A stretch of 64,000 nt of DNA from Otis tarda (GCA_026413225.1 CM048554.1:89755963-89819962); one strand, 5' to 3'. Counted from the first letter of the stretch, positions 25,625 through 39,300 are shown. The notes: generated by a model from the sequence alone, not told the origin. Made by a program: numbers and translations.

Positions 25625-28139
25625 TCATGCCATAATTAATTTCTTTATATCACAGGTAATCAATAAGCAAAATAGATCATCTCTACCTTCTGATATCAGG
25701 TGCCTACTATCTAGTTCTTGAGTAGCTTGCATTATTTTAATTAATTACCTGTTTGTATTGGAAGAATCTTACCCCAAATGTCAACTTTTTCCTTTTGCAT
25801 TAGCAGATTTTTAATGCTGTAGTGCTACTGCCAAGAAAGTTTGACAAAAATGATTATAAAGTAACCTGAAATGGCCCAGTTCATTAGCCCTTCTGGATGT
25901 GAAGTATTCTTTTCCACAGGCAACCTCTAACAACATAGACACGGTGTGTATGGAAAGATCTGGAAATTTCAATTAGAAATACACTAAACAGATCTCAGCA
26001 TTTCTAATAAAATACTGTATTTGTTCCACTGGCAGAGACTATAGTTTCTGGTCCAAATTACCTTAATGGCATTCAATCAAAAGAGTTTCCCAAAGTCTGG
26101 AGTAAAATACAATGAGTGACCTAGTGCTATGTAGAAATAATGTTATTTATTCTCCTTTCTTAAATTCTTTACAAATACTTGGTAATATATAAAAGGAAAA
26201 GAAAGTTGGCAACACTTTAAAGTGTTTCAGGCCACCTTTATAGTATGGTCATGTCTCAACAAGCAAGTTAAAAAATGAAATAATTTACTTTAGCATCCAT
26301 AAACTCAAAAAAAAAAAAAAAAGCTTTTATCTATTCTCAGCAATGAAGCAAAGAAAAGCTATTTTTTATAAAGCTGTATGCTCCAGCCATGACAAGATGA
26401 TTCAAGGTCATGGCTCATAAGGAAAAATTGTGTTTACCAAGGCCATTCTCTACTGTGTCCATCTAATAAAACCAAAGAAATGAAAAATACTATTCCTGAG
26501 CAAGAATAAAAAAGGGGGTTTTGTGCAAACATTTTCTTCAAGAGATTTTTACTTCTACTCATTGAAAAAGAAAATTTAAAAAAGGAAAAAAAAAAAGAAA
26601 AAATGTGAAAAGTATTTAACTTCAAAGTCTTCCACAACAAGCCAGGAATCGGGAAGCTTTGGGTGAGATGATTATCACATGGAAATCAACCTGGCTCATG
26701 TCTTATAGTAGCTCTCTGCCAATATTAGCAAATGTAGATTTGGCCTATAAATGTATGCAACACATTTTAGGGTCGTGTCAAGCATAGTCTTGCCAGCGGT
26801 ATGTTTTATTGCTAATAAATCTATTAATTACCCAACATGGGGACTCAGAAATACAGTTCTACTCAGCCCAGTTGGTTTTAGGGTGTGGATTATAAACACA
26901 TAGTCTTAAGTTGCCAGTGTTGGCTTTCTCCAAGGGGGAATCCTCTTCCTGTGTCAGATTTCCCAGCAAGTGGTCAGCAGGGTGCTTGAGATCGATCCTC
27001 TTCTGCACGGCGAAAGAGGTTGTGTCTGGCAGAGCCTTCTCTGTGAGTTCTCCAAGACTTGGAGCTTACTCCATCCCTCAGTTCAAAATAGCCTGAATTT
27101 GAGGATCTTCCAGAGCTGCTAGAAAAAAACATCTGGTTGCGGAGCGTGGGGGGGCAGGCAGTGTTTGGAAAAGGCTGAAGATATATTTGCTGCAACAGGG
27201 AAGGGGCAGAAATTAGCTTTTGTGAATAGCTGACTAACTGATCTTTTGTTGGACTGGTCCTCTTGTTGCCAAGTCTACATCGCATTGCTAATGCTGTTTT
27301 CAGTTTTTATATCTTGGAAAAAGGACTTTCAGTTACTATTAAAATATATGAAGTAAGAAAGTCCTACTGTGTGTATTACCCACAATTTCTGTGACTTCTA
27401 ATGCATGAAAAAAAAAAAGTACTTGAAAACTTTAAAAATTATTATTATGGAAACATTGTCAAGTGCAAATAACTAAATAAGCCTACTGAAAGCTTTGTCG
27501 AATGGTATTGATTCATTATCCCTCTTTACTTTATTGTCACTGGATCTATCTGAACATTTATGTCACCCTAATGCTGTATTGAGATGCACGAAAGTTGATT
27601 TTCTTTCTATTACTATTGAGCATAATAGTGGTCATAATAAATGTAGAGTGGTTTTCAATACAATTCTATTTCAATACAATTTCAATTTCAATTTCTAAAT
27701 ATAAATATGGAAGACACTCTGAATGTATTTCTGCCGCAAGAACTAAAAAGCAGGGGAAAAGAAACCCAGATTATCCAAATTCTTTATTTTGGAATTGGCA
27801 TCCTAAGCTTGCCGTTAATATAAGGAAGTTTGATAGTATCTCTATAGAGCATATCTGCAGACCTCCATGTAACAAACATTATGCTCAACAATAGAATCAT
27901 CAGCCAGATTCAGGACTCTTTGATTCTTACAAGAGAAAACTCATTGGAATTATTTTATAAATATGATGGAAAAAAAAGTTTCTTGCTGTGTTTGTCTGCT
28001 CTGTTGCGTAAATGTGGTGTTGAGTGCCATATGGAAACAATGCCATAAGGAATCCCACTGAGCTTCCAGATGCTTCTGCAGAAAAGGATTTCCTTTTGGT
28101 CGCATTTCTAAGCCTTCTGCAGATGCCTCAAATACCGTC
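25625..28139. other. Unassigned AT-rich intergenic or intronic DNA
   Basis: No gene or known repeat recognised. A short TTCAATACAATT / TTTCAATTTCAA run is at 27655-27700. Overlapping frames near 26911-27285 (103 codons antisense) have no known motif. Confidence 0.55.
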
Positions 28140-28300
28140 AGACACCTAAAATAGCACGAGATGTGTAAGCTGAGGTACCTGAATTCATGCCTCTGACAGC
28201 TGTTCAGCTGCAAGTCTCTTGAGAGTCCACTGATAGAACAGTTATTGACTTTTATGGGAGCTTAGGCACTTCAGTTGCCAGCAGCTAGGCTTAGGTGTCT
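28140..28300. mobile_element. Small MITE-like element with 10-bp terminal inverted repeats
   Basis: AGACACCTAA at 28140-28149 and its exact reverse complement TTAGGTGTCT at 28291-28300 bound a 161-bp non-coding segment. Inside it, ATTGACTTTTATGGGAGCTT with AGGCACTT next resembles a degenerate palindromic repeat common in reptile and bird DNA (ATTGACTTCAATGGGAGTTAG type). Size, absence of coding and inverted ends suit a non-autonomous DNA transposon. No clear target duplication is visible. Confidence 0.45.
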
Positions 28301-28446
28301 TGTGTGTCCAGCTGAATCTTACATTGGAGATAATAATCAAGAAATTGTTTGGGGAATTTTTCAAAGAAATCCCAAACTGAATAGATACCAGTGGAGACTT
28401 TTTCAAGCCTTTCCTATGCCATGCCACTATAAATTGACAAGGGAGA

Positions 28447-28520
28447 AAACCCAACCAACCAACCAACCAAAACCCCAACAAACAAAACATCAAAAACAAA
28501 ACATCAAAGACAAAACAAAC
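28447..28520. repeat. AACC/AAAC simple repeat
   Basis: Consecutive CCAA tetramers are followed by AAACATCAAAAAC and AAACATCAAAGAC units. It is a simple repeat with no coding value. Confidence 0.9.
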
Positions 28521-31500
28521 GTTACTGTCAAAAAAAAAGCACTAGGTATGTCTCATCGAGAAGTGTATGGGATTCAAAAAACAGATTTACTTTTATTTGA
28601 CATTGAACGTCCCTTTCATTCCACAAACACGGATTTTAATCTCAAAAAAATGTCTGGGTTTTGTTTTAACAAATGATTTTTGTTATCATTTCTACGATTT
28701 TGTCATCAGAAGTGGAATTTGACTACCCCATGCTGCCAAGATTGCCAAGTATGCCTAGAGATTTCAAGGCTGTATTTTCAAATGTACATTGTTGCCACAA
28801 TCTGTGTTTGGAACAGGAGCTCTCTTTTCTTTATGCTGCCATTCATACCCATTCACACTGTAGTAAAATCAAAACAGTCCACGATGTCCTTCATGCACTG
28901 GTACATGTCCAGCTAGTGCACAACTGTCAGCAAATACTAGCATCATTAGGACCAGTGGGTTAAAAATTCTACCATCCATGGAAAATGGATTGAGATTGAC
29001 TATTGTCATCTTTATTTGCACCAAACACTTATTTTAAAAGTGTTATACAAGATCAGTGGTTGGAAAATTGTAAATACTGATCGTCCTTCTCAATGGAAGA
29101 CTCTCACATAACCTGACCTTCGTGGTATAACTGAATCCTATTCACAAACATGTCCAGGCAACTAAATTTGCAAATAAATTACCAAGGATGGTCAGAGATG
29201 AGAGTATTAAACAATATTTGAGTTAGATCATCTACAGGCACGTGTAGTTCTTCATTATCCTCTCTGTATTTTTCTTGAGTTCGCCTGGTTGGAAAAATTA
29301 TATCAGCTCTACAACGAACATGCTGCAAACCAGACTGAGTTTTCCAAAGAATCTTTTCAGTTGCTTCTTTAGAAAGTCTAGTGAACATTATTCCAGAAAA
29401 AAAAAAAAATTAGCAACTGTTGAGAGAAGCAAGATATCATGGTCATTGTCAGAACATGTGCTATCACTTTTTTTTTTGCAATGGTGAATAATATTTGCAT
29501 TTTTTAATCTCTGAAGAGCTATTTCCTTCTCCTTTCTTAAAGTTAGCAGATGCACATGCCTTCTAAGTCAAGACTCTCATATTTTCACATTCCAAGAGGC
29601 ATGGCATGAGCATGTGCTGCCATATCCTGTGATATTTGTTTGACAGCTTTAAGAGTTTCTGCTGTATATATTAGAAAATCATTGAACAAATCATGGTACA
29701 AGAGAAGAAAAATGGAGCTTGCATTTAGCCCCATTGTCTCACTGTATACTTCCAAATAGAAAATACACCGGAATTGATTTGAAAAAAAGAACATTAAAAT
29801 TGCTAAATATGCTTCAGCATGTTTTCAGCACAAATAAGATTTAAGCTGGAATAAGAGTCAATTAGTTAACATACTAACACTGGGAAGAAACTGTGGTCTA
29901 GTCAGCCTCCTTGGAGCTCAGAAAAATCCTGATATTTATTATTCATTCTGCCACTAGAGTTGTAGATGACTTACTACAGGATTACATTTTCATAGTTCAC
30001 TCTTAATTTTGAGTGCTTTACATTTGTGCACACTTTTATGTGTTTGGTTTAGCTTTCCATAGTACCATCTGTCTACAATACCTACTCAAGTTAGTGAGTC
30101 AGTGGATGCTGAGCATCTATGAAAATCATATGCAAAATATTTATATTTGAAAGGTGAAAAGACACTGAAGTTGTTCTCTCTGTTATAAAATGTGTATCTT
30201 GAATGTTCTTCTTTGATTCAATTTGCAAATCAGGGAGATGGGTAGCCATTATAATGAGGGATCTGTAAACATTTAGACAGCATATAGGGGCTATGAAACT
30301 CATTAGCATGGAGGAATCCTAGTACAACAGTGCTATGAAATAGTCAATAGATAACAGTTTATGTAAAGTACTTAGGAAGATAAAAAGAGACCATGGTAGC
30401 ATTATTATCAGAGTTTATCCCAATATAACTGTGCAGTGAAAGATGGATCTATGAGAGATTAGGGGAATGAACAGCTTTCATCAAGGTGGAGCAGATGTAT
30501 ATCACATTTTAGATATAGATTTTAAAGGGGACCAGTAATGAAGTCATTCAAACAAACTGCTAAGGGAAAAGATGGATTTGCTGTCTCTCAGGCTGGGTTT
30601 CCTCTGCCCTAAATTAAGCACCCATGGTGTAATTACATGCTCTCCCAAAGTGTATTATTCAATTGCCCTGGATCAGCCAGCTAATTCTTTCATAAGGTCA
30701 GTGGACGACACTCTAGGGACATAGGACCTACCCCAAGCAGTATATATCTTCTGTGTGCACCTGGACACAAGGCAGATTGGTTTTGTTGTGGCTGTGATTA
30801 GGGTATGCACACCTACTGTGTGGTACATGGTGTCCCTGCTCCGGCTTCTGTTTCTCCACAGACACCCTTCACTTTTGCTGTCAAGTCCCGCTGCTGCAAG
30901 CAGGCTTAGAAGGCACAGAGATATTTCTGCCCTCGCAGACCCTGTGTGTAACACCAGGCCAAGGAAGGCTGAGGGGTATTCAGATTGGTCTCCTCATGGA
31001 CACAGAAAGCAAATTCATTCCCAGCTTTCAAGCATGGTTTCTTTCCACCCCTTTACTCCTTCCCAAACAAACTGCAAACTCTGTCTCTTAGACAGACATC
31101 TCTGGCCCCTCGTTGTCTCTTTAACAGACTGCTGCAGCCAGAGCTGCCTGTATTTTGGAATACACAAGTCTCTCGCTTCTTCCACATCACTGGCTCCAGT
31201 GCATGGCCTCTGCTAAACCTAAGATTTGGAATATCATAAGTTCCTGAGTGAATTAAGCAAGGCAGAAGAAAAAGCAGACCAGTCCCTATTTAAGTACACA
31301 ACAGAGGAAAGACATCTCTTCCAAAGTTGAGTTGTGGTCTCTAGCCTGCAGTCACATGACAAGAGGGTGCCAGGAAAGCACTCTTTCAATCATCCAAGGA
31401 CTCACTCCAAAGTATGAGACTATCTGCAGTTTCCCCAGATTCGGAGTTAGCAGAAATAAAGCCCATCAGTTCCTCACAGTTACCAAACTGAGAAGTAATA

Positions 31501-31891
31501 GGTGGAATTCTAACTTAGAGCAAAAAAAGGTGTTGAGGGAGGGGGGCTGATCCCACCTGATCTTTAACTTCAAAACAATATGTGGGTAAGTACAAAAGAC
31601 CACTTTCCTCAGATGCTAAAAAATTTTGAAGTCTTTAGGAAATTGAATCAAGTTTTGCTCACTTCAGTACAAATGACAGTTTTTTTAATAGAAGTATGGC
31701 ACAGTTCTACACACAACATAATTTTGAGTGGTTGTTAATCTTTAGGGATGGATGCTTGAGCACCACGAGTGAAGGACATACTTTTTTCCCCGTAGAAAAT
31801 GCAACACAAGTACTGAACACTCTAGCAGCTGGATCGGGACACAATGAGCGCTGTGTCTATATTGCAAAAAGAGAGGATATCACCTTTCAAT
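28521..31891. other. Unassigned AT-rich intergenic or intronic DNA
   Basis: No gene recognised. The longest frame outside a recognised transposable element apart from the 60-kb region is here (30755-31216, 153 codons, forward). It lacks known motifs, has an overlapping alternative frame and no promoter or splice context, so I do not call it a gene. Confidence 0.55.
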
Positions 31892-31896
31892 AATAT
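31892..31896. repeat. Left target site duplication AATAT
   Basis: AATAT directly precedes the LTR and is repeated exactly at 33034-33038. A 5-bp duplication is the footprint of retroviral integrase; 5 bp is usual for ERVL-type elements. Confidence 0.85.
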
Positions 31897-32079
31897 TGTC
31901 GTAGTTCAGCCCTAATCAGGACCAGACTACGCAGTCTCTCTCTCACTCCCCCCACCCTCCGAAAGAACAGGGAGAGAAAATATAAGGAAAAACGGCTCGA
32001 GGTTTGAGATAAGGACAGGGAGAAATCCTCAAAGTTACCGTCACGGGCAAAACAGACTCGACTTGGGGAAAACCATTCA

Positions 32080-32085
32080 TTTATT
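32080..32085 (-). terminator. LTR polyadenylation signal
   Basis: The reverse complement of TTTATT is AATAAA, in the position equivalent to 50707-50712 of the other LTR. Confidence 0.5.
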
Positions 32086-32852
32086 ACTACAAACAGCAGG
32101 ATAATGAGACAGAGAACAAGATAACCTCCATCCACCCCTCCCTCTTCCCAAGCTTAACTTTATCTCTACTACCTTCCCCCCGAGCGGCACAGGGGGAAGA
32201 GGGAATGGGGGTTGCAGTCAGTTCATCATACGTTGTTTCATGCCACTGCTTCATGGTCGGGGGAAGAACTCCTCACATTCCTCCCCTGCTCCATCGTGGG
32301 GTCCCTCCCACGGGCCACAGTCCTTCGTGGAACTGCTCCGGCGTGGGTCATCACTTCCACGGAGTACAGTCTCTCCAGAACAGCTGTCCCAGCGGGCCCT
32401 CCACGGGCCACAGCCGCCTTCAGGCATCCACCTCCCCCGGTACGGGGTCCTTCACGGGCTCCAAGTGGATCTCTGCTCCTCCGTGGACCTCCATGGGCTG
32501 CAGGGGGACAACCTGCTCCACCATGGTCGTCACCACAGGCTGCAGGGGAATCTTGGCCAGGAGCCGCATTACTCCTCCCCTCCTTCTGAACTGACCTTGG
32601 CGTCTGCAGCCGTTCCTCACAACAGGGTGGTAGATGTCTCTCAGGATCTTTTTACATCTTATTCAGTTCTCATCTCCTCTCCACTTCTTGCAGCCGGGCC
32701 GGGCCGAGTCGGGCCCAGTCGGCCGCCTGGCAAGAGGCCAGAGGGTGAGGCCTGCAAGGCCCATGAGGCCTGCGCCTCCCCCTCTGCGCCTCTGCCCCCG
32801 CTCAGCTTCTTCACATCTTCTCTTCTCTCTTTTTTTTTTCTGTTTTCCCCTT

Positions 32853-32860
32853 CTTAAATA
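32853..32860 (-). promoter_or_regulatory. LTR TATA-like box
   Basis: The reverse complement reads TATTTAAG and is collinear with the same box at 49926-49933 in the other complete LTR. It would be the retroviral promoter; activity is unknown. Confidence 0.5.
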
Positions 32861-33033
32861 CGTTATCGCAGAGGCGTTATCACGGAACATTCTGCTACCA
32901 ATTGGCTCGGCCTTGGCCAGCAGCAGGTCCGCCCTAGGCCCGGCCGAGTCCACTAAACAAAGGGGAGCGACTTCTAGCAGTTTCCTACAGAAGCTACCAC
33001 CTTAGGCCCCCCCTCACTAACAAAACCACGACA

Positions 33034-33038
33034 AATAT
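33034..33038. repeat. Right target site duplication AATAT
   Basis: Exact copy of 31892-31896. Confidence 0.85.
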
Positions 33039-34374
33039 TTACATAAAATCCATTTACTTCTTCAACTAGAAACTTGGTAAATAATACCAGAGATTTTCTA
33101 CTAACATTTTTTAAGATTGATTTAATTAGCTTTTGTTATGTTCATGTTCCTTTTGGATTTACTTCCTGTGAATATGCAAGTGGTGGCATTTCATGTTCTT
33201 GGAAGGTGGATTTCAAAGTTACATTTGTAAGTAATTTAAAAAAACAAATTTAAATGTAAGGTAAAAAGGCATTGCGATTAGAAGTCTGTGCATGCTCATC
33301 TAATCAGGGAACAGGGCAAGTACCATATTTCTTATCAGCACTATCATGTAATCCAAGCAGCATCACTTCAATTTGTAAAGTTGTGGTCCATCAACAGAGT
33401 AACATATTCAGGGATCGTTACAGAATAGCCTTGAATTACAGATAATTTAGAGAGAAATTTATCTTTTCACAGATATTCTCTGAACATAAACCAAAGCTTG
33501 ATTCTTTAAAAACAGTTAATCTTAAGAATTATTCATTCACTTCTCCTTCTGAGTATGGAATATGGTCTATTCAAACCCAGCTATACTTCCCTGTGCAATA
33601 TAAATATCTAGGAACATTGAGATAAATGTTAGCTAGAAGGAATCTCTCTTGCATTTAACTGACATAGAAGCTTGATATAAACACTTGGTTAAAATAGTTC
33701 ATTTTTAATAATAAGACAAAATCTTAAATCTAGACCGACATCTCAAATTTAGGCAGGGGATTTCTGCAAATCCAAAGGTTAGTTCAGTGCCATAGTCATT
33801 TCTATTTGGCATTACACGAGTTCTTGTTTCTACTATTTTTGAAGTCACTGACAAAACCACAGGCAACTGGATCTCTCCTAGGAAAAAACTGGATAAGAAG
33901 CAAAGAAAGTTTAATATTCTTCCATCCTTTAGTCCCAAAAAGAACATTATTTTTATTCCTGTTTTCCTCATTTTCCCTGTGCAATGGTTGTAGTACGTAA
34001 AAAGAAAAAAAGGAAATATATGTTTTTACTACTCAGATATCACATTACCTTAAATACTCAACATATTTTAACTATATTGCAACTGTTAATAAAAAAGACA
34101 AGTAAAGCAACATCCCTCTTCTCTCTTTTCAAGATGAAAAAAACAGCTGTTTCAGAGAGGGTGAGATTGGGAAGAATCCCTCATTAAACTAGTGACAGAG
34201 GCAAATTCTGAGAGTTAGAGTTGAAATGTAGCTAACAGGGACACACTTGTCATCATCTCCCAAAATATTTTTCATTGTATTATCTTCTCACATCCCAAAC
34301 AATGTTTTTAATACAAAATGTCCTAACACTCTTTTTGTGAATAATTATGGTCATTGTAGTTTTCAGGTCTGCTA
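33039..34374. other. Unassigned AT-rich DNA
   Basis: No gene or known repeat recognised. Short frames near 33700-34187 on both strands have no known motif. Confidence 0.55.
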
Positions 34375-34905
34375 AATGAATAAAATACCTTCTATGAGTC
34401 TGAATGACTGAGTAAACTTGATTCAGTCTGGAAAAGAGAGAGCTAGGGAGGTGAGGGGGGAATAGAAGCCTGCGAAATTACAGTGGCCTGGGCAGGATGG
34501 ATAGGGCTTGACTGTTCATTCTTTCTCCCAATACAAAACAGTACAGGATAGCAAAGAAAAGAAGTAGTGAGATTCAAAGAAAACAAAATGTCTGACGCCA
34601 GACATCTGGCCATCAGAACTCCTTGTGAAAGGATGCTGTGGGTGCAAAGTTTATGGACGGCTAAGGACAGGCTGGACAAACAGATGGAAAAGACATTCTC
34701 TGGTGGTCACTGAATCCCCAAAAGCCACATATAGCTCAGGAAAGTCCCTGAACCAAAAACAACGGAAACCTAGGAGAGGACTATTCTGTACTTTTCTTAC
34801 CTTTTCATCGCACAGCTGGAGTCTGCTGCTAGAGACATATACTGAGCTACTTGTACAGTTACTGACCCAGTATGGGCCTGCTTATTTTCTCATAAAGGTC
34901 TATGA
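34375..34905 (+). mobile_element. Old CR1/L3-like LINE, ORF2 C-terminus and complete 3' end
   Basis: Decayed but collinear with the 3' end of an amniote CR1: TTCAGTCTGGAAAAGAGAGA, GGGCTTGACTGTTCATTC, ATTCAAAGAAAACAAAATG, CATCAGAACTCCTTGTGA, GGATGCTGTGGGTGCAAAG, ACAGGCTGGACAAACAGATG, GAGACATATACTGAGCTA and finally GACCCAGTATGGGCCTGC with TTATTTTCTC, the normal 3' terminus of this subfamily (TGACCCAGTATGGCCGTTCTTATG). Its 3' end differs from the ATTCTATG octamer tail of the younger CR1 at 60314-60938. Stops and indels throughout make it non-functional. Confidence 0.87.
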
Positions 34906-36350
34906 ATAACAGTATGTCTAGTAATAATGAGTGGCTTTAGTGATTTTCTTCACAGCATTTTTTAAAATTAATTAATGCAGTTTTTAAAAAATCTGGATTT
35001 CAAGGTATCCATTTGGTGTGAAATTACATTTAAAATGTGTCATGATCTGCAGAATTAGACTCCAAAAAATGTAAGATTTGCTGTTGCTCTGTTTTATTTT
35101 TTGAATGAACAAATGTATGAATGAATAAATTTGTTGACATTAACTACTTCTTTAAATCTAACCAGAACACAGAGTAAATTTTACAAGATTAAGTAGAATA
35201 ATTTTGTGCATTAAACAGATTCTGAAGCTTAGATGTGGAGCTGATCCTTGGAAGTAATTTCTACAGAAATTTTAATCCATACCACCTAGTGCAAATCATA
35301 AATAGACTACTTGGTATTTGAAACTGAAAATATGACCTCCAAATAATCTCCAATATTCTTTAACAACTGAACTATTACCATCAATGAAGATCACCAAATG
35401 CAGATGGATAAAAATAATACCTTACATTTTCTAAAGTTCAAATATGAGAGAGGTCAGACCCAAATATCAGTACCTAACTTTCGATTCATTTTCTGTGTTG
35501 TACCACATGGCCCAAGCACATATGAAGGCCTGTAGGGGACCTGAATGAGGAATGGTCCTTTCAACCTCTCTCAAGCTGCTACTGTCCACACTGACTCATT
35601 AACTTTAAAAGCTTCTGACATCTGTCTACCTGGTGTTTCCATTGCTGGTCCTCAAACACATTGAAATAAAGTTGCTTTGTTTTGCTTTCTGGCTATTAAA
35701 ATCTCACTGAGACTATGGACCTGATTAATCTGTCAAGAAATGTCAAGCTGAGATGATTATAAATAGCCTTAGACAAATGATGTAAACACTGAAGACTACT
35801 TAGCTCCATCCCTAAAATAGCAAATTTCCACTTAGTAAATCAAAGCTAAATTTGCCTTCTTACCAAATCATGCCTTCCTTTTATTGCTTTGCAAATGCAC
35901 AGACTGCTCATACATGTACATCTACCATAGCACAATTTGCTGCACCTTTATGCCTTGCCCTCTGGTTTTGTATTGTAGTTTTTGTAGCCTAGAAGGGTGT
36001 CATAAACTCTTGGAAAGAACTGATCATTTACTGTCCAGGTGGTTCTCATACCTTAGCATGAATGCATACATTATACCATAATGATCCCATCATTACAGTT
36101 ATACATGATGTACCTATTATCAGACTTACATGTAGACTGACATGATCCAGATTGGTTCTACATGTGCTAGAAGCTATACTGTAGTCACTGAGCTTGTATC
36201 ATTACTACAGACTCCAAATAATAAGTTAAGGTGTATACTACCCACTGGATATACTCCTTTCTTGATGTATGTATTTGTAACCTATTGGATTTGACAATTA
36301 CAACAAAGTGTTAGGTTTAAGAAATGTACCCAAAGGGAGAACTTGGACGG

Positions 36351-36380
36351 TATTTAGTGTCCAAGTATTTAGTGTCCAAA
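36351..36380. repeat. 15-bp tandem duplication
   Basis: TATTTAGTGTCCAAG is followed directly by TATTTAGTGTCCAAA. Confidence 0.9.
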
Positions 36381-39300
36381 CCACTATCCTAAAAATCTCT
36401 ACTCAGGCAGTAATTCTACTGACTACCCCAGCCCTGTAAATGCATACACTTGATAGCTGTCCTTCTCTTTGACAGTGAGTCCTCAGCTCATACCCATGCT
36501 CTGATAGGGACAAACTCCTAAAATTCAATGAGGAACGTTTCTTTGTTTTGGAGTAGAACTTCTGGAAGAGGAATTTGGAAGATGTGAAACAACTTTTACA
36601 TTTTAGCTTAGTAATTAGAGTACTCATACCGGAAAATGCCTTTCTTTGCCAGATAGGATTCAGGTCCCCATTTTCTTATGCCTTCAGCCATGATTTGGTA
36701 GGCAGAGCACTATCAGGATTGTTCCTATGAAAGCTGATGCACCCTGAAGACCAGATGTTTGAAGAACAGAGAGAATGACTGTTTAAATCAATGGTTACAG
36801 TAGTTTCTTTTGAGAAGGTATGTAGGTTTCTGGTCTGTGTTCCCATTGCTGTTTTAGCCTTATATTTCAAATCTACCCAATGTAACATACATTAAAAGCT
36901 TTAAATTCTAAAACCAGCATCTAGTTTACCTTTCCAGCCTCGATGCCCCACACTGTATTGTATCCTTTTAGCTTCATCAGTCTTGGACTACCTTCTAAAT
37001 AATTCAACTTGAGGAAAAAGCGTCATTTCAAGAGAAAAAAAAAGAGTTATTTCTACCACACATTACTAGCAATGGTGCTGTTGTCTAAATTTTGATGTTT
37101 CTGAAATCTGCTTTCCAAACGTGCTTAGTTCAGAGTGCCTGTGGGAGAATGTCCAGGAAGCACAGATCTTCAATAAAGAGGGTCAGCGTCACTCTTCTTG
37201 ATGAGCCTCCCAAAGCCTTCCCCATATCTTCCTTTCTGTCTCCATCTCCTCTTAACTCAGGTTTCAGGTTCTCAGAGGGAGGAGGGAGTCCTGCTCTGCC
37301 TCGGTTGGTGGGCAGTAGCTGTCCACTCCTTCAGCAGACTCCAGCTCCACATTCCCAGCAGGCGCCAGCACCTCCCTGCAGCCCTCAGCGAGATACTTAA
37401 TCCAGATTTCACCATACCACCAATACCTGGGTTTCCCGTCGGTTTGTTTCAGAAAGCTCTCTGCCCAAAGTGATGATCCTTTAGATGTCTCCAGCACTCT
37501 GTCTAGAACTGAGCTTCCTTACTGGTTTTTAAGTCGTTCAGAAGTTGGGAACTTCAGAGTTAGCTCATCAATTGATGATCATATTGAAGAGATCATTCTT
37601 TGTCTGTAGGTGTCTGGAGCAAAGCCAGGGGCTAGATATGGACTCAAAATTATAATGGAAAAGTCAGGGAAATATGTCTGGAACCTGCTGAGCTGAACAG
37701 CGTAGTTTGAATTCACTGGGCAAAATACGTCAGTGAAGACTGACACTGAGGTCAGCTAAATTTGAGACCAAAAAAAGGGCCTTATTGTGCTCTTGAACTT
37801 TTGTTGTTTGTTCAGTGGAGTTGTGCACAGAACCAAAATAGTGCTAACTTTATGGGATTGATTTTAGATTTATATCACATTTTGTTTCTGTCCCTAAGAG
37901 GCTTGAAACAGGCTTTTAACCTTGTTGAGCAGCTTACCTCTTTGACTAAATCGGAGATCCAGCAGAAACGTCCAGTCTGATACTAAGACTGAAAGTGCAT
38001 TTTAGTCTCAGTCTAATCTCAGATGAGTAAGAACTCAGAGACAGGAACCACCACCATGCAACTGAAGCCATCACAAAAAATATCAGCTGAGAAGCTACGT
38101 ACAGTCATAAACCCTATTTCCCAGAAATGGCCTTTCTCAGACCTGCTGCACCATGGCTTTTTAGCAGCTTATCCACATGGCATATTGTGAGTAGGTGCAA
38201 GCTGGCTTTACCTTATGTTGCAAACATTTGGCTGGTTTTAGCACTGTAGTGAAACCATACCAGTAAGCCCTGATAAAGAGGCAAGCCGTACTGTCTCCGC
38301 ACCGTGGACTTGAACCATCAGGGTCAGGGATGCCTTGTGTCACGCCAACAGACCGTTCAGTTTAAGCTGATTGTTCTGTAATACATAGCTGTAAATATTT
38401 ATTTCACTGAGAAATACTGTTCCAAAAGGTACCTTCTCTTAAACATAGCCCAAAGGCAGAAATCCATCTTTCCTTTGATAATCTTTTCCAATAGTCAGCT
38501 ACTCTCCAACTTCAAGTTGAAGTGACAGAGCATAATTGTTCATATGAGTGCACCTTCTTATTAATCACGGCAGAATTTAGCAGAAACTACTGTGGCATAC
38601 TTTCAATAAATTATGGAGAGATATAAAATTAGGGGCCTACATTCCCCTTCTGATCTTCACCAGTGAAAAATAATTAAAGGAATTACCTTGATTGAATTAT
38701 AAATTATGTGCAAAAATTAAAAAAAAAAATGTCTTACAGGTGAATGTCACATACAGTGTTTGCTAACTTACGGGTAGATGTTATTTCCTAATTTACTGCA
38801 GAAGAGTACCTGGGAGATAGTTAGACGAGAGCCTACAGAGTCTGTTGTAAAACAAGTGAAATGTATTTAAGACAATACACCTTCTAATGAGAATATAATC
38901 TATTATTTAAGCATTTCAGTTTCTTATGCTGAATCATCTTTGGTATTCCTGCACAAACAACTAATTACTAAGTGTTGTGTAAATATTGAAACAGTCATTT
39001 ATGGAAATAAATTGACATAATATTTGTGTTTTCCCTTTCTTGAGGAGTCTAACTATAAGGGCTATGCTAAAATATCTTCACAATCACATTTTTGGAAGGG
39101 CAATGTATTATACAAACTGACATCTAGGTCAAAGACAAAGGAACTATCTTACAAAGAAAATTAACCAGTCATTTGAATCATTGAACTGTGATCCTAACTG
39201 TCTGGACTGCATGGGGAAATTGAAGGAAAACTGTGCTGTATTACATCACAAATTGCAGTGTTAGAAAGGGGAAAGATGCCTACAAAGATTTCTCCTTGTG

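Larger units (their letters stand above)
31897..33033 (-). mobile_element. Solo LTR of an endogenous retrovirus (probably ERVL-like), 1137 bp
   Basis: On the reverse strand the element begins TGTCGTGGTTTTGTTAGTG and ends GGGCTGAACTACGACA, giving canonical TG...CA ends, flanked by perfect AATAT duplications. It matches the forward copy at 49752-50894 along its length with scattered substitutions and small indels. A TATA-like TATTTAAG is the reverse complement of 32853-32860 and an AATAAA signal is that of 32080-32085, so U3, R and U5 are present. The middle is GC-rich and made of degenerate units of about 40 bp containing CTGCAGCCC and GGAGCAG. No gag, pol or env adjoins it, so the internal region was lost by LTR-LTR recombination. 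Open frames of up to 205 codons in it run antisense to the LTR and are not viral genes. Confidence 0.92.

Noticed and set aside
37092..37497. Possible processed pseudogene or exon in a GC-richer patch
   Set aside because: Proline/serine-rich translations in several frames show no recognisable protein and no poly(A) tail or splice sites in a consistent arrangement.
38280..38345. Possible tRNA or tRNA-derived SINE on the reverse strand (GGTTCAAGTCC, like a B box)
   Set aside because: The bases flanking the TTCAAGT loop do not form a T-arm stem beyond three pairs, and no A box or acceptor stem can be placed.
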